A stretch of DNA of 64,000 bases from an uncultured Prevotella sp. (GCA_900557035.1 USRA01000003.1:4755-68754), one strand, 5' to 3'; counted from the stretch's first letter, positions 37,145 through 46,815 are shown. The notes: a model not told the origin generated them from the letters alone. Numbers and translations: made by a program.

Positions 37145-38551
37145 ATGATAAGAAACATAAGATATTTCTTGATGATTGTGGGGCTCATGCTCAGTGTTGG
37201 TATCTTTGCTCAGACAACGAAATGGCGAGACATCTACACAGTGAAGAAAAAGGATACTATTTTTGGTATTGCCAATAAGTATGGATTGAGTCTGCCGGAA
37301 CTGATGGAGGCAAACCCTGAGATGAAGCAGGAAGGTTACATGCTCCAGAAGGGAACTACCCTCTTTATTCCTTTTGCCAGCGACCAGCAGAATCCTAATG
37401 CGCCTAAAAAGGCACAGAAGGAGGATAAGAATGCTGTTGCTTCCAGCAAACCGGCTGTAGCAGGAACCGCTGCCGCCCAGCAGAAGGTGGCGGCTAGTGA
37501 TGCGGTGAAGATTGGCGTGATGTTGCCTTTGCATGATGTGGATGGTGATGGCAAGCGCATGGTGGAGTATTATCGTGGACTCCTGATGGCTTGCAATTAT
37601 CTGAAAAAGAAGGGCATCTCTACCGATGTCCATGCATGGAACGTGCCGATAGATGCTGATATCCGTGCCACCTTGTTGCAGGAGGGTGCCAATACGTGTG
37701 ATATCATCTTTGGTCCGCTTTATACCAAGCAGGTGGCTCCGCTTGCCGGCTTCTGCAAGACCTATGGCATCAAGCTCGTGATTCCTTTCTCCATCAGCGG
37801 TGACGATGTGGAGCGCAACAAGGAAATCTTCCAGGTATATCAGAGTCCTGAAACATTGAATGAATGCACCATCAAGGCTTTCCTGAACAGATTTACCAAT
37901 GTGCATCCAATCTTTGTAGATTGCAATGATTCTACTTCTCGTAAGGGAGCTTTCACTTTCGGACTTCGCAAGGAGTTGGAGAAGAGAAACATCAACTATA
38001 GTATCACCAATGTGAGCTCAAGCATCGACCAGTTTGCCAAGGCTTTCCTGCCAAGCAAGCAGAATGTGGTAATACTGAATACGGGCCGTTCGCCACAGTT
38101 GACAGCCGTGCTCAACAAATTGGATGAGTTTGACAGCAAGTATCCGGGTGCATCTATCTCTCTCTTCGGCTATACAGAGTGGTTGATGTACGCCAAGTAC
38201 AATCTGGAGCGATTCTATAAGTACGATACTTATATCCCTTCTACCTTCTATTACAATCCGGTAGCCGAAAGAACGCAGAACCTGGAGAAGGCATACGAGG
38301 GATGGTTCCATCAGCCGATGATGATTGCGCAGCCTCGCTTCGCCATCACGGGTTATGATCATGGTATGTTCTTCATCCAGGGTATCAAGAAGAAGGGCAA
38401 GGAGTTTACGGGTGAACGCCAGCAAGTGAACTATCAGCCAGTGCAGACTCCATTGCATTTCGTGAAAACGGCAAAGGGTGGATACAAGAATAAGAACTTC
38501 CAGTTGATTCACTATACCTTCAATCACCAGATTGAATCTGTGAATTACTAG
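37145..38551 (+). CDS. LysM plus periplasmic-binding-fold protein
   Basis: A 468-aa exported protein: signal peptide (MIRNIRYFLMIVGLMLSVGI, cleaved near FAQ), one LysM peptidoglycan-binding domain (YTVKKKDTIFGIANKYGLSL, about 30-76), an Ala/Lys-rich linker (80-115) and a type I periplasmic-binding fold starting KIGVMLPLHDVDGDGK (about 119 onward). The layout suggests a cell-wall-anchored protein that senses or holds a ligand, possibly peptidoglycan-related like the LpoA family, which shares this fold (inference). A beta-barrel gene follows after 47 bp. Confidence 0.88.
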   Translation: MIRNIRYFLMIVGLMLSVGIFAQTTKWRDIYTVKKKDTIFGIANKYGLSLPELMEANPEMKQEGYMLQKGTTLFIPFASDQQNPNAPKKAQKEDKNAVASSKPAVAGTAAAQQKVAASDAVKIGVMLPLHDVDGDGKRMVEYYRGLLMACNYLKKKGISTDVHAWNVPIDADIRATLLQEGANTCDIIFGPLYTKQVAPLAGFCKTYGIKLVIPFSISGDDVERNKEIFQVYQSPETLNECTIKAFLNRFTNVHPIFVDCNDSTSRKGAFTFGLRKELEKRNINYSITNVSSSIDQFAKAFLPSKQNVVILNTGRSPQLTAVLNKLDEFDSKYPGASISLFGYTEWLMYAKYNLERFYKYDTYIPSTFYYNPVAERTQNLEKAYEGWFHQPMMIAQPRFAITGYDHGMFFIQGIKKKGKEFTGERQQVNYQPVQTPLHFVKTAKGGYKNKNFQLIHYTFNHQIESVNY

Positions 38552-38598
38552 GACCGGTAGTTTTTTATAGTTAATCGTTTATAGTAAGAAAAGAAAGA

Positions 38599-39369
38599 AT
38601 GAATAAAGTCAAGATAGGGGCGCTGTTGATGGGACTTCTCCTTTGGGGAGGACTCTCGGCACAGGCTCAGATAGGTGAGCATCGCAACGATTTTTCCATC
38701 GGATTCAACGGTGGCTATGTGCTCAGCTCTGTAGGATTCGAACCGGAGGTTCAGCAAAAACAGCATGGAGGAATGACTGCCGGACTCTCGATGAAATATA
38801 CTTGCGAGAAGTACTTCAAGACCATCTGTTCCATCTATGCAGAGGTCAACTATGCCAAGGTGGGATGGAAAGAGGATATTCTCGACATCGATAACAAACC
38901 TGTCATCATCACCGAAACCAAGCAGCCGATGGCTTACAGCCGTACCATCAATTATATCCAGGTACCCGTTTTCGCTCACTTGGCTTGGGGCAGGGAAGAG
39001 AGAGGCTTGAACATCTTCGTGAATGCCGGTCCGCAGTTCGGACTCTACCTTAACGATTCTCAGACTACCAACTTCAACGTGAAGGATATGCCTAAGACAG
39101 ATAATGACCGGGTAAGTATGGTAGTGGCACAAGATACGATGGCGGTAGAGAACAAACTGGATTATGGTATCGCTTTGGGCTTGGGTGCAGAGTACAGTAT
39201 CCCGAAAGTGGGACACATTCTGGCTGAGGCTCGCTACTATTATGGACTGGGTAATATCTATGGTTCATCCAAACGAGATTATTTCGGAAAAAGTAACTAC
39301 GGACAGATAGTGTTCAAGGTATCTTATCTCTTTGATATTTCAAGAACGAAGAATGTGAAGAGAAAGTAA
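38599..39369 (+). CDS. Outer-membrane beta-barrel protein (PorT-like)
   Basis: A 256-aa protein with a signal peptide (MNKVKIGALLMGLLLWGGLS, cleaved after AQA) and alternating amphipathic strands ending in KVSYLFDISRTKNVKRK. It resembles the eight-stranded porin-family barrels often annotated as PorT-like. The alternating pattern FSIGFNGGYVLSSVGF is visible at the mature N-terminus. Specific function is unknown; assignment as the T9SS component PorT is not supported without comparison. It lies between the LysM gene and an MFS gene on the same strand. Confidence 0.82.
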   Translation: MNKVKIGALLMGLLLWGGLSAQAQIGEHRNDFSIGFNGGYVLSSVGFEPEVQQKQHGGMTAGLSMKYTCEKYFKTICSIYAEVNYAKVGWKEDILDIDNKPVIITETKQPMAYSRTINYIQVPVFAHLAWGREERGLNIFVNAGPQFGLYLNDSQTTNFNVKDMPKTDNDRVSMVVAQDTMAVENKLDYGIALGLGAEYSIPKVGHILAEARYYYGLGNIYGSSKRDYFGKSNYGQIVFKVSYLFDISRTKNVKRK

Positions 39370-39409
39370 CTTCCGGCGATGGTTATAGAAAAATAAGTAA
39401 TAATATAAA

Positions 39410-40789
39410 ATGAGTACAACAGAAAAAATTCAGATTAAATTGAGCGACTCGAAGTCAGCTCGCTGGACAGTCCTCTTCATCGTGAGCGTCACGATGATGT
39501 TCGGTTACTTTTTTACAGATGTAATGTCTCCATTGGAGCCACTCCTGACAGCTGTCAAGGGGGCTGAGAATGGTCTTGGACTCGGATGGAGTTCGGATGA
39601 GTATGGCTTCTTCTCTGGAGCCTACGGATACTTTAATGTATTCCTCCTCCTCCTCTTCTTCGGTGGTCTTATCCTCGATAAGTTCGGCATCCGTTTTACG
39701 GGTATCCTCTCAACCGTTTTGATGTTTGGAGGAGCCTTGTTGAAATGGTATGCTGTTGGTCATGAGTTTGCCGGATCAGTAGTAGTACCATTCTTCGGTA
39801 CTTACAGTACACAGGTAGTGATCGCTGCACTTGGCTTTGCCATCTATGGCGTGGGCTGCGAGATATGCGGTATCACAGTGAGCAAGGTCATTGTGAAATG
39901 GTTTACGGGTCATGAGTTGGCTCTGGCAATGGGAGTACAGGTGGCTACGGCTCGTTTGGGAACTGCCGCTGCCCTTGGCTTTTCTCTTCCTTTTGCAAAG
40001 GCAATGGGCGGTGTGTCTGCTTCTATTGCTTTGGGTGCAGTTTTGCTTTGTGCCGGTGTACTTGTTTTTCTTGTATATTGTGTGATGGACAAGAAGGAGG
40101 ATGCTTCTGCAGCAGCTGTAGCTACTGAGCCGGAAGAAGGTTTCAAGTTTTCAGACTTGGGTGGTCTGTTCAAGACAACTGGTTTCTGGTATGTGGCATT
40201 CCTTTGCCTGATGTTCTATGCAGGTGTATTCCCATTCCTGAAGTTTGCCACCAAGTTGATGATTTTCAAGTATGGTGTCGATACTAATTTGGCAGGTCTG
40301 ATTCCTGCGATGTTGCCATTCGGTACTATCTTCCTCACTCCGCTCTTCGGTAGCATATACGACAAGTATGGCAAGGGTGCCACGCTGATGATTATCGGCA
40401 GTTGCCTCCTGACGCTGGTACACGTGATATTAGCCCTTCCACTTAACTCATGGGTGCTTGCCATCGTAATGATGCTCATCCTTGGCGTAGCTTTTGGTTT
40501 GGTACCATCTGCAATGTGGCCTTCTGTACCAAAGATTATCCCAATGAAACTCTTGGGCACTGCATACGCCCTTATCTTCTATATTCAGAACATTGGACTG
40601 GCTCTTATTCCAGTATGGATCGGTAAGGTGAATCAGGCTAATACGGGTGCCGATGGTGTCATCGACTATACAGAGACGATGACCATATTTGCAGCCTTTG
40701 GTGTGATTGCTATTGTCATCTCCTTCCTTCTCTTGTTGGAAGATAAGAGAAAGGGCTATGGATTACAGCAGCCTAATGTGAAGAAATAA
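39410..40789 (+). CDS. Major facilitator superfamily transporter
   Basis: A 459-aa inner-membrane protein with about 12 hydrophobic segments, a cytoplasmic loop in the middle (MDKKEDASAAAVATEPEEG, about 225-245) and the MFS loop motif GGLILDKFGIRFTG between helices 2 and 3. The second half has GSIYDKYGKGATLM, the matching repeat of that motif. The substrate cannot be inferred, but oligosaccharide or organic-acid uptake is common in this group. It is 40 bp after the barrel gene and probably in the same transcript. Confidence 0.88.
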   Translation: MSTTEKIQIKLSDSKSARWTVLFIVSVTMMFGYFFTDVMSPLEPLLTAVKGAENGLGLGWSSDEYGFFSGAYGYFNVFLLLLFFGGLILDKFGIRFTGILSTVLMFGGALLKWYAVGHEFAGSVVVPFFGTYSTQVVIAALGFAIYGVGCEICGITVSKVIVKWFTGHELALAMGVQVATARLGTAAALGFSLPFAKAMGGVSASIALGAVLLCAGVLVFLVYCVMDKKEDASAAAVATEPEEGFKFSDLGGLFKTTGFWYVAFLCLMFYAGVFPFLKFATKLMIFKYGVDTNLAGLIPAMLPFGTIFLTPLFGSIYDKYGKGATLMIIGSCLLTLVHVILALPLNSWVLAIVMMLILGVAFGLVPSAMWPSVPKIIPMKLLGTAYALIFYIQNIGLALIPVWIGKVNQANTGADGVIDYTETMTIFAAFGVIAIVISFLLLLEDKRKGYGLQQPNVKK

Positions 40790-40794
40790 TACTA

Positions 40795-40838
40795 ACAGGA
40801 GATTTCCCTTCCAAGTTCACGGGGGAATCTCCATAAAC
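40795..40838 (+). terminator. Intergenic hairpin between the MFS and WG-repeat genes
   Basis: GGAGATTTCCC pairs with GGGGGAATCTCC across a 12-nt loop. No T-run follows, so it may be a partial terminator or RNA-processing site. Confidence 0.5.
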
Positions 40839-40857
40839 TAAAAGAAAGGAAATAACC

Positions 40858-41532
40858 ATGAACGCTACACCTGAATCATTGATTAAGGAATATGCTGACC
40901 CAATTGAGCAGCAGGAAATAGACAAGTTTATCTGTTCTGAAATGAGCAGGCAGATTCACCGATATATCAAGGGTATGTCGGGAACCAAACAGGCTATGCT
41001 CAAGTTTGAGGAAAAGCTGGCGAGCCTCTCTGTCACAGAGAAAGAGAAGGCGATTGCCAAGTATATTGATTTGAATCGCAAGGCTTTGGATGGACTGGAT
41101 CTGAAGATGATTCTCGTCCGTTCGGTGGCTAACTACTGTGATACCTTCCAGTATATGCTTGACTTTGTGAACGACAAGCGTAAGATGGTGTTCTATTATC
41201 ATCGCTTGAAGGAGAAGTATATCCGTTACCATGAGGTTTTCGAGGAGAACGGCAAATTTGGTATGAAGGATCATCAGGGCAACGTGATGCTTCAGCCTGT
41301 CTATGATTTCCTCCGCACTTGCTATATATATAATGATGACCTGAGTATCATGCCGGTTATTGCCGAAAAGAATGGCAAGATGGGACTCGTGATGCCTGAC
41401 GGAAAGGATACCATCGTGGCTGATTTCCTTTATGATGAAATCTGTCTGAGAGATGAGTATCCATATTTCGAGGCGGTGAGAGACGGAGTAAACGGATTGA
41501 TTGATAAGTTCGGAAACTTCGTTAACAATTAA
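40858..41532 (+). CDS. WG-repeat protein
   Basis: A 224-aa protein without signal peptide. The first 130 residues are mainly helical and charged with no recognised domain. The last 95 contain three degenerate WG repeats: ENGKFGMKDHQGNVMLQPVYD, EKNGKMGLVMPDGKDTIVAD and RDGVNGLIDKFGNFVNN, in which Gly-(Lys/Val)-(Phe/Met/Asn)-Gly takes the place of the usual Trp-Gly. WG repeats are thought to mediate binding. No function is known. An 18-bp perfect palindrome covers its stop codon. Confidence 0.82.
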   Translation: MNATPESLIKEYADPIEQQEIDKFICSEMSRQIHRYIKGMSGTKQAMLKFEEKLASLSVTEKEKAIAKYIDLNRKALDGLDLKMILVRSVANYCDTFQYMLDFVNDKRKMVFYYHRLKEKYIRYHEVFEENGKFGMKDHQGNVMLQPVYDFLRTCYIYNDDLSIMPVIAEKNGKMGLVMPDGKDTIVADFLYDEICLRDEYPYFEAVRDGVNGLIDKFGNFVNN

Positions 41533-41539
41533 TTGTTAA
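41522..41539. repeat. 18-bp perfect palindrome over the WG-gene stop codon
   Basis: TTAACAATTAATTGTTAA is its own reverse complement and includes the TAA stop at 41530-41532. Confidence 0.6.
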
Positions 41540-41575
41540 TAAAGCTTTTGCCCTTTAAGGGCGTGTGTGTAAAAA

Positions 41576-41622
41576 GAGAAAGGGCAATCAGATTGGAATG
41601 AACCAACTGATTGCCCTCTTTA
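41576..41622. terminator. Hairpin terminator of the WG-repeat gene
   Basis: AGGGCAATCAGATTGG at 41581-41596 pairs with CCAACTGATTGCCCT at 41603-41617 with one bulged base, flanked by A-rich and CTTTA sequence. Confidence 0.75.
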
Positions 41623-41660
41623 CTTTCGTTGCTATGAGCAACTTAGTTTTATCTAATTAT

Positions 41661-41715
41661 CTCTCGTCTTCAAACCCTAGTGAAGTTTTCTCTCGTCTTC
41701 AAACTCTTGTGAAGA
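41661..41715. repeat. 29-bp tandem repeat with CTTCA...TGAAG half-sites
   Basis: CTCTCGTCTTCAAAC occurs at 41661 and 41690. Each copy holds CTTCA-N8-TGAAG. It lies in the convergent gap before rpoD and has no coding explanation. Confidence 0.6.
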
Positions 41716-41754
41716 AAAGCAAAAGAATTCTTCGTTCTTCGTTCTTCACTTAAA

Positions 41755-42630
41755 TTATCCCAAGTATTTCATCAAGATCTTGATCTTTCCGCTTTCACGG
41801 AGCTTGATGATGCTCTTTTCGCGAATCTGGCGTACACGCTCACGGGTGAGGTTGAATTCGCTTCCGATTTCTTCCAATCCCTTCTCGTGGCAACCGATGC
41901 CATAGCAGTAGCAGAGAATTTTGCGCTCGCGCTCCTTCAATACTGTTGCCAGTACGCGCTGGAGCTCGCTCGCCATAGACTCGAAGTCAACACCCTTGTC
42001 GGTGCGGCTGTCGTCACCGGAAGCCATCACATCTACCATCGCATTGTCATCGTCATCACTACCGAATGGAGCATCGATACTCATGTGGTGGTTGTCTGCC
42101 TTGATGGTCTGGTCAATCTTGCTTTCCTCCATCTTGGTAATCTGTGCCAACTCTGCAACAGAAGGCTTGCGCTGGTTTTCCTGCTCGAACTTGCTGATTT
42201 CGGCGCTGATCTTGCTCAATGCACCTACCTGGTTCAAAGGCAGGCGAACGATACGGCTCTGCTCAGCGATAGCCTGGAGGATGCTCTGGCGAATCCACCA
42301 TACTGCGTATGAGATGAACTTAAAACCACGAGTTTCATCAAATTTCTCTGCAGCCTTTACCAAACCGATGTTTCCCTCGTCGATGAGGTCTGTCAGACCC
42401 AAACCCTGATGCTGGTATTGTTTAGCAACAGATACAACGAATCGGAGGTTTGCCTTGACCAGTTTTTCCTTGGCACGCTCACCCTCACGACCGCCTTTGC
42501 GAATCTTCTGGGCCAGCTCAATCTCCTCATCAATAGAGACCATAGGTTCTCTACCAATCTCCACCAAGTACTTGTCGAGTGCTTCACTGGAACGATTGGT
42601 TATACTCTTGCTAATCTTAAGTTGTCTCAT
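41755..42630 (-). CDS. rpoD: Primary RNA polymerase sigma factor (RpoD/SigA type)
   Basis: A 291-aa group 1 sigma factor lacking region 1.1, typical of Bacteroidota. Region 1.2 is ALDKYLVEIGREPMVSIDEE, region 2 LIDEGNIGLVKAAEKFDETRG with FKFISYAVWWIRQSI, region 3 follows, and region 4 ends with the helix-turn-helix LEEIGSEFNLTRERVRQIRE. This is the sigma that recognises the -33 TTTG and -7 TAnnTTTG elements found throughout the window. It has its own such promoter at 42708-42715. Confidence 0.95.
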   Translation of the reverse strand: MRQLKISKSITNRSSEALDKYLVEIGREPMVSIDEEIELAQKIRKGGREGERAKEKLVKANLRFVVSVAKQYQHQGLGLTDLIDEGNIGLVKAAEKFDETRGFKFISYAVWWIRQSILQAIAEQSRIVRLPLNQVGALSKISAEISKFEQENQRKPSVAELAQITKMEESKIDQTIKADNHHMSIDAPFGSDDDDNAMVDVMASGDDSRTDKGVDFESMASELQRVLATVLKERERKILCYCYGIGCHEKGLEEIGSEFNLTRERVRQIREKSIIKLRESGKIKILMKYLG

Positions 42631-42707
42631 AAATATCCTTTTACCTTTCTTTTTTGTTTTAATCCAATATTTATACTGTCGGAATCCACCTTTACGGTTT
42701 CGGGCTG

Positions 42708-42715
42708 CAAAGGTA
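42708..42715 (-). promoter_or_regulatory. -7 element of the rpoD promoter (TACCTTTG)
   Basis: Reads TACCTTTG on the minus strand, with a leader of about 70 nt. Implies autoregulation by the primary sigma. Confidence 0.7.
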
Positions 42716-42864
42716 CAAAAAAAAACGCAATCTTGTTGTAATAGAAATGGAAAACTTTTGCATTATTTGTCTGTTTTTTAGAAATTTAGACGTTTTTGAA
42801 TATAAAAATGGTATTTGATATAACGATTTTTAGGCATTGAGTTTGAAATATGGAATAATTTGTG

Positions 42865-42872
42865 TATCTTTG
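42865..42872 (+). promoter_or_regulatory. -7 element of the POT transporter (TATCTTTG)
   Basis: TATCTTTG followed by CAC, with TTTG at 42842-42845 (19-bp spacer). Confidence 0.75.
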
Positions 42873-42930
42873 CACAGAATTTGCGAGAAAAGAATAACTA
42901 AATAATAAAATTATAAAATAACAGAAAATT

Positions 42931-44457
42931 ATGTTTGAAAATCAACCAAAAGGTCTGTGGGCCTTAGCTTTGGCTAACACGGGTGAGCGTTTCGGTTACT
43001 ATACCATGCTTGCAGTGTTCTTGCTCTATTTGCAGGCTAACTTCGGTTTTGAAACCGGATTGGCAAGTACAATTTACTCTACCTTCCTGATGATGGTTTA
43101 TTTCCTCCCTATCATCGGCGGTATCGCAGCCGACAAGTTTGGCTTTGGACGTATGGTTACCACGGGTATCTTCATTATGTTCATCGGCTACCTTGTGCTC
43201 TCGCTTCCTCTTGGAAAGGACACCGTTGCCATTGCTGCCATGGGCATTTCGCTTATCCTCATCGCTTTGGGTACCGGCTTGTTCAAAGGTAACCTGCAGG
43301 TGATGGTAGGTCGTCTCTACGACGAGCCACAGTATGCCAGCAACCGTGATTCCGGTTTCTCTCTCTTCTATATGGCTATCAACATTGGCGCCATGTTCGC
43401 TCCTACAGCAGCCATCAAGATTATGAAGTGGGCGCAGGAGAGTCTGAGCGTATCAGTTGAGGATTCATACCATTTTGCATTCGCTGTGGCATGTGCTTCG
43501 CTTATCATCAGTATCGCCATCTACTATGCCTTCAGCTTCACCTACAAGCACGTGCTTGCTTCTGAGACCAAGGGTAAGGACGACAAGACTCCGGTTAAGG
43601 AGACTAATGAGCTTTCCAAGGCTGAGACCAAGGAGCGCATCATCTGCCTCTGTCTCGTATTTGCTGTGGTTATCTTCTTCTGGATGGCTTTCCACCAGAA
43701 TGGTAATACATTGACACTCTTTGCACGCGACTATACACTGAAGACTTCTGAGGGTCTGCAGTCAATGGCGTTCGACGTTACTAACCTCGTAGCCTGCATC
43801 TTCGTTGTTTACGGTAGCTTCGGTCTGGCACAGAGCAAGACTGGCAAGGGTAAGGGAATCTCGCTCGGCGTTATCGTTGCAGCTATTGCTTTCCTCTTCT
43901 ACAAGTATAACAACCTTGAAGGTGCCGTAGAAGTTGAGGCTCCTATCTTCCAGCAGTTCAACCCATGTTATGTAGTGGCATTGACACCAGTGAGTGTTGC
44001 TTTGTTCTCTTGGCTCAACAAGATTGGCAAGGAGCCTACATCTCCTGAGAAGATTGGTTTGGGTATGCTCGTTGCAGCTCTCGGTTTCGTATGGATGGCT
44101 GTAGGTTCTATGGGTCTTGAGCTTCCTTTGGCACAGGGCGATCCTGCTACAGAGGGTACACGTGTAAGCGCCAACCTTCTCATCTCTACCTATCTTATCC
44201 TCACCTTCGCAGAGCTTCTGCTTTCTCCTATCGGTATCTCATTCGTATCGAAGGTAGCTCCTCCAAAGTATGCAGGTTTGATGATGGGTCTCTGGTTCGG
44301 TGCAACAGCCATTGGTAACCAGCTGGTAATGGTTCCTGGTATCATGTGGGGTCAGAACTTCAACCTCGTTACCATCTGGGGTGTTCTTGCCGGCATCTGC
44401 CTGGTATCTGCAGCCTTCATCTTCTCAATCATCAAGAAGTTGAATCGCGTAAGCTAA
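42931..44457 (+). CDS. POT/PTR-family peptide transporter
   Basis: A 508-aa proton-coupled oligopeptide transporter of the major facilitator superfamily. The proton-site motif is ANTGERFGYY (about 15-24), which matches the family ExxERFxYY with the first Glu replaced (NTGERF). The PTR signature follows in helix 5 region as FSLFYMAINIGAMFAP. About 14 hydrophobic segments are visible, as usual for bacterial POTs. It imports di- and tripeptides across the inner membrane. It converges on an S9 peptidase gene, a natural functional neighbour for peptide use. Confidence 0.93.
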   Translation: MFENQPKGLWALALANTGERFGYYTMLAVFLLYLQANFGFETGLASTIYSTFLMMVYFLPIIGGIAADKFGFGRMVTTGIFIMFIGYLVLSLPLGKDTVAIAAMGISLILIALGTGLFKGNLQVMVGRLYDEPQYASNRDSGFSLFYMAINIGAMFAPTAAIKIMKWAQESLSVSVEDSYHFAFAVACASLIISIAIYYAFSFTYKHVLASETKGKDDKTPVKETNELSKAETKERIICLCLVFAVVIFFWMAFHQNGNTLTLFARDYTLKTSEGLQSMAFDVTNLVACIFVVYGSFGLAQSKTGKGKGISLGVIVAAIAFLFYKYNNLEGAVEVEAPIFQQFNPCYVVALTPVSVALFSWLNKIGKEPTSPEKIGLGMLVAALGFVWMAVGSMGLELPLAQGDPATEGTRVSANLLISTYLILTFAELLLSPIGISFVSKVAPPKYAGLMMGLWFGATAIGNQLVMVPGIMWGQNFNLVTIWGVLAGICLVSAAFIFSIIKKLNRVS

Positions 44458-44475
44458 ATCATAGAATTATAATAT

Positions 44476-44514
44476 AAAAAAGGCTTGCTTCATTTTTCGA
44501 AGCAAGCCTTTTTT
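44476..44514. terminator. Bidirectional terminator between POT and S9 peptidase genes
   Basis: A perfect 16-bp stem (44476-44491 with 44499-44514), AAAAAAGGCTTGCTTC with a 7-nt loop and a U-tract in either direction. Confidence 0.88.
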
Positions 44515-44521
44515 GTATATG

Positions 44522-46687
44522 TTATTTCTTCAACCACTTGTCCAACCATCCGAAGAAGGTGCGCTGCCAGAGCACGCCGTTCTGTGGTTTCAATACCCAG
44601 TGGTTCTCATCAGGATAGATAAGGAGCTCGGCAGGAATGCCACGCATACGGGCTGCATTGAAGGCGCCCATGCCCTGGTTGGCATTGATGCGATAGTCCA
44701 TTTCGCCGTGGATGCAGAGAATTGGAGTATCCCACTTATCTACAAACTTATGAGGACTGTTCTCGTAAGTTCTCTTAGCGTTGGCACTCTGGTCCTTGTT
44801 CCAGTAAGCATCATCATACTCCCAGTTAGAGAACCAAGCCTCCTCGGTATCTGTGTACATGCTCTCCAGATTGAAAGCACCATCGTGAGCGAGGAATGCC
44901 TTGAAACGCTTGTTGTGATGACCTGCAAGATAATAAACAGAGAAACCACCAAAGCTGGCACCTACACAGCCCAGACGATCCTTATCTACGTATGGAAGAT
45001 TGTTGGCTGCATCATCGATGGCAGAAAGATAGTCGTTCATGCACTGACCAGTCCAGTCGCCTGAAATCTCCTCGTTCCATGCACTTCCGAAACCTGGAAG
45101 ACCGCGGCGGTTAGGCAATACGATGACGTAACCGTTGGCTGCCATAATCTGGATGTTCCAGCGATAGCTCCAGAACTGGCTCACCGGACTCTGAGGACCG
45201 CCCTCGCAGAAGAGAAGGGTAGGGTACTTCTTGCTGGCATCGAAGTTAGCTGGCAACATGATCCATACCAGCATCTGCTTGCCGTCGGTAGTCTTTACCC
45301 AGCGCTGCTCGCACTTACCCATGTTCAACTGGCTCAGGATGTGGTCGTTCTCACGGGTAATCTGCTCTACCTTGGTACTCTTGGCATCCTTGCCTGGAGT
45401 TACGATGTAGATATCGGTAGGGTGGCTCATGCTAGCCTTGGTAGCAAGAAGCTTGTTGCCGTTGTTGGCAAGCGAGATGCTTCCGTAGTCAGCCCACTCG
45501 TTGGTAATCTGCTTCACTTCGCCCTTGAAGTTAGCCTGATAGAGGTTCAGGGTTCCGTGCCATACACCGATGAAGGTGAGGCTCTTGTTGTCCTTGTTCC
45601 ATACGAAGCCCTCTACGCTTGAATCAAACTTATCTGAAACATAGTTCTTCTTTCCGGTAGCGAGCTCATAGACACAGAGGCGGTTGCGGTCGCTCTCGTA
45701 TCCGTCGCGGGCCATGCTCTGCCAAGCCACGTACTTGCCGTCGGCAGAGAACTGAGGGTTGATGTCGTAACCAGGATTGTTCTTCAGATTCTCAGGCGCA
45801 TTCACAGCCTGGTTCTTCATGCTCTTGGTAGCATCAATCTTAGGTGCCACATAACCAGCCTCCTTGCAGAGGTTCTTGGTCTCGCGCGTACCTATATTAT
45901 ATAGGTAGATATCTGAGTCGGTAGAGATGGCATATTGCAAGCCCTCCTTCTTGCGACAGGTATAGGCGATGGTCTTGGAATCCGGACTCCAAGCCAACTG
46001 CTCGATGCCACCGAATGGAGCCATAGGGCACTCGAAAGGCTCATCCTTCAGGATATCCTCGCCAGTGCTGATGGTGCCATCCTCTGCAACATCAGCCACG
46101 AAAGGATGAAGGATACTCTCTACGTAGTGATCCCAGTGGCGATAGTTCATGTCGGTAACGAGACGACCTGTAGCCAGAGGAAGATCAGAAGGATTCTTCT
46201 TGATGGTTCCATGATAAGGCAACTCCTTGATGAGGATAACCTTCTTGCCATCTGGAGAGAAGCGGAATCCCTGGATGCCTAATTCATCGTTGGTGAGCTG
46301 CTTTCTGTCAGTACCATCTGGGTTCATGCTCCAGAGCTGTCCGCCACGGATGAAGGCTATCTTCTGTCCGCCCTGAATCCAGGCAGCATCAGTCTCGCTC
46401 TTGGCATCAGTGGTCAATGCCTTCTGGTTTTTGCCATTGGCATCCATGATGAAGAGCATCTGGTGACCCTTGTTCTCCTTTACACTGTAGTAACCTACCT
46501 GGTAAACCACCTGCTTGCCGTTAGGCGAAGCTTCAGCGGCACCGATTCTACCCATCGCCCAAAGAGCTTCTGGGGTCATCAGGTGGTTCTCCACCTTGAT
46601 GTTGTTCTTTTCAATCATAGTCTGTGCATCGGCTGTATTTGTTCCCATGGTGAGAGCAGCTGCAGCCAAAATCATTGCTTTAATCAT
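44522..46687 (-). CDS. S9-family prolyl-oligopeptidase-type serine peptidase
   Basis: A 721-aa exported peptidase. N-terminal signal peptide (MIKAMILAAAALTMGTNTADA), a seven-bladed propeller region with TolB/PD40-type repeats (SPNGKQVVYQ, SPDGKKVILIK, SPDSKTIAYTC, SADGKYVAWQS), and a C-terminal alpha/beta-hydrolase domain. The triad is visible: Ser in GASFGGFS (about 578), Asp in HGEMDYRI (about 664) and His in DENHWV (about 696). This layout matches dipeptidyl peptidase 5-type enzymes, likely trimming peptides in the periplasm for uptake (inference, supported by the adjacent POT gene). Confidence 0.93.
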   Translation of the reverse strand: MIKAMILAAAALTMGTNTADAQTMIEKNNIKVENHLMTPEALWAMGRIGAAEASPNGKQVVYQVGYYSVKENKGHQMLFIMDANGKNQKALTTDAKSETDAAWIQGGQKIAFIRGGQLWSMNPDGTDRKQLTNDELGIQGFRFSPDGKKVILIKELPYHGTIKKNPSDLPLATGRLVTDMNYRHWDHYVESILHPFVADVAEDGTISTGEDILKDEPFECPMAPFGGIEQLAWSPDSKTIAYTCRKKEGLQYAISTDSDIYLYNIGTRETKNLCKEAGYVAPKIDATKSMKNQAVNAPENLKNNPGYDINPQFSADGKYVAWQSMARDGYESDRNRLCVYELATGKKNYVSDKFDSSVEGFVWNKDNKSLTFIGVWHGTLNLYQANFKGEVKQITNEWADYGSISLANNGNKLLATKASMSHPTDIYIVTPGKDAKSTKVEQITRENDHILSQLNMGKCEQRWVKTTDGKQMLVWIMLPANFDASKKYPTLLFCEGGPQSPVSQFWSYRWNIQIMAANGYVIVLPNRRGLPGFGSAWNEEISGDWTGQCMNDYLSAIDDAANNLPYVDKDRLGCVGASFGGFSVYYLAGHHNKRFKAFLAHDGAFNLESMYTDTEEAWFSNWEYDDAYWNKDQSANAKRTYENSPHKFVDKWDTPILCIHGEMDYRINANQGMGAFNAARMRGIPAELLIYPDENHWVLKPQNGVLWQRTFFGWLDKWLKK

Positions 46688-46737
46688 ATTTTTAAGATAT
46701 TATTAATAATTTGTTGCAATCTTCTAAATATTCCGTG

Positions 46738-46745
46738 CAAAGTTA
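46738..46745 (-). promoter_or_regulatory. -7 element of the S9 peptidase (TAACTTTG)
   Basis: Reads TAACTTTG on the minus strand, about 50 bp before the ATG. Confidence 0.7.
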
Positions 46746-46807
46746 CAGAAAATTAATGAGATAACAAAATTATTCTTCTTTCTTTACTAAAGTATGCGTT
46801 TTTTTTG

Positions 46808-46815
46808 TATATTTG
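46808..46815 (+). promoter_or_regulatory. -7 element of the AraC-type regulator (TATATTTG)
   Basis: TATATTTG followed by CATC, leader of about 70 nt. Divergent from the S9 peptidase promoter, 60 bp apart. Confidence 0.65.

Noticed and set aside
41565-41753. 62-codon ORF in the gap before rpoD
   Set aside because: Covers the terminator hairpin and a 29-bp tandem repeat; no start signal or family.
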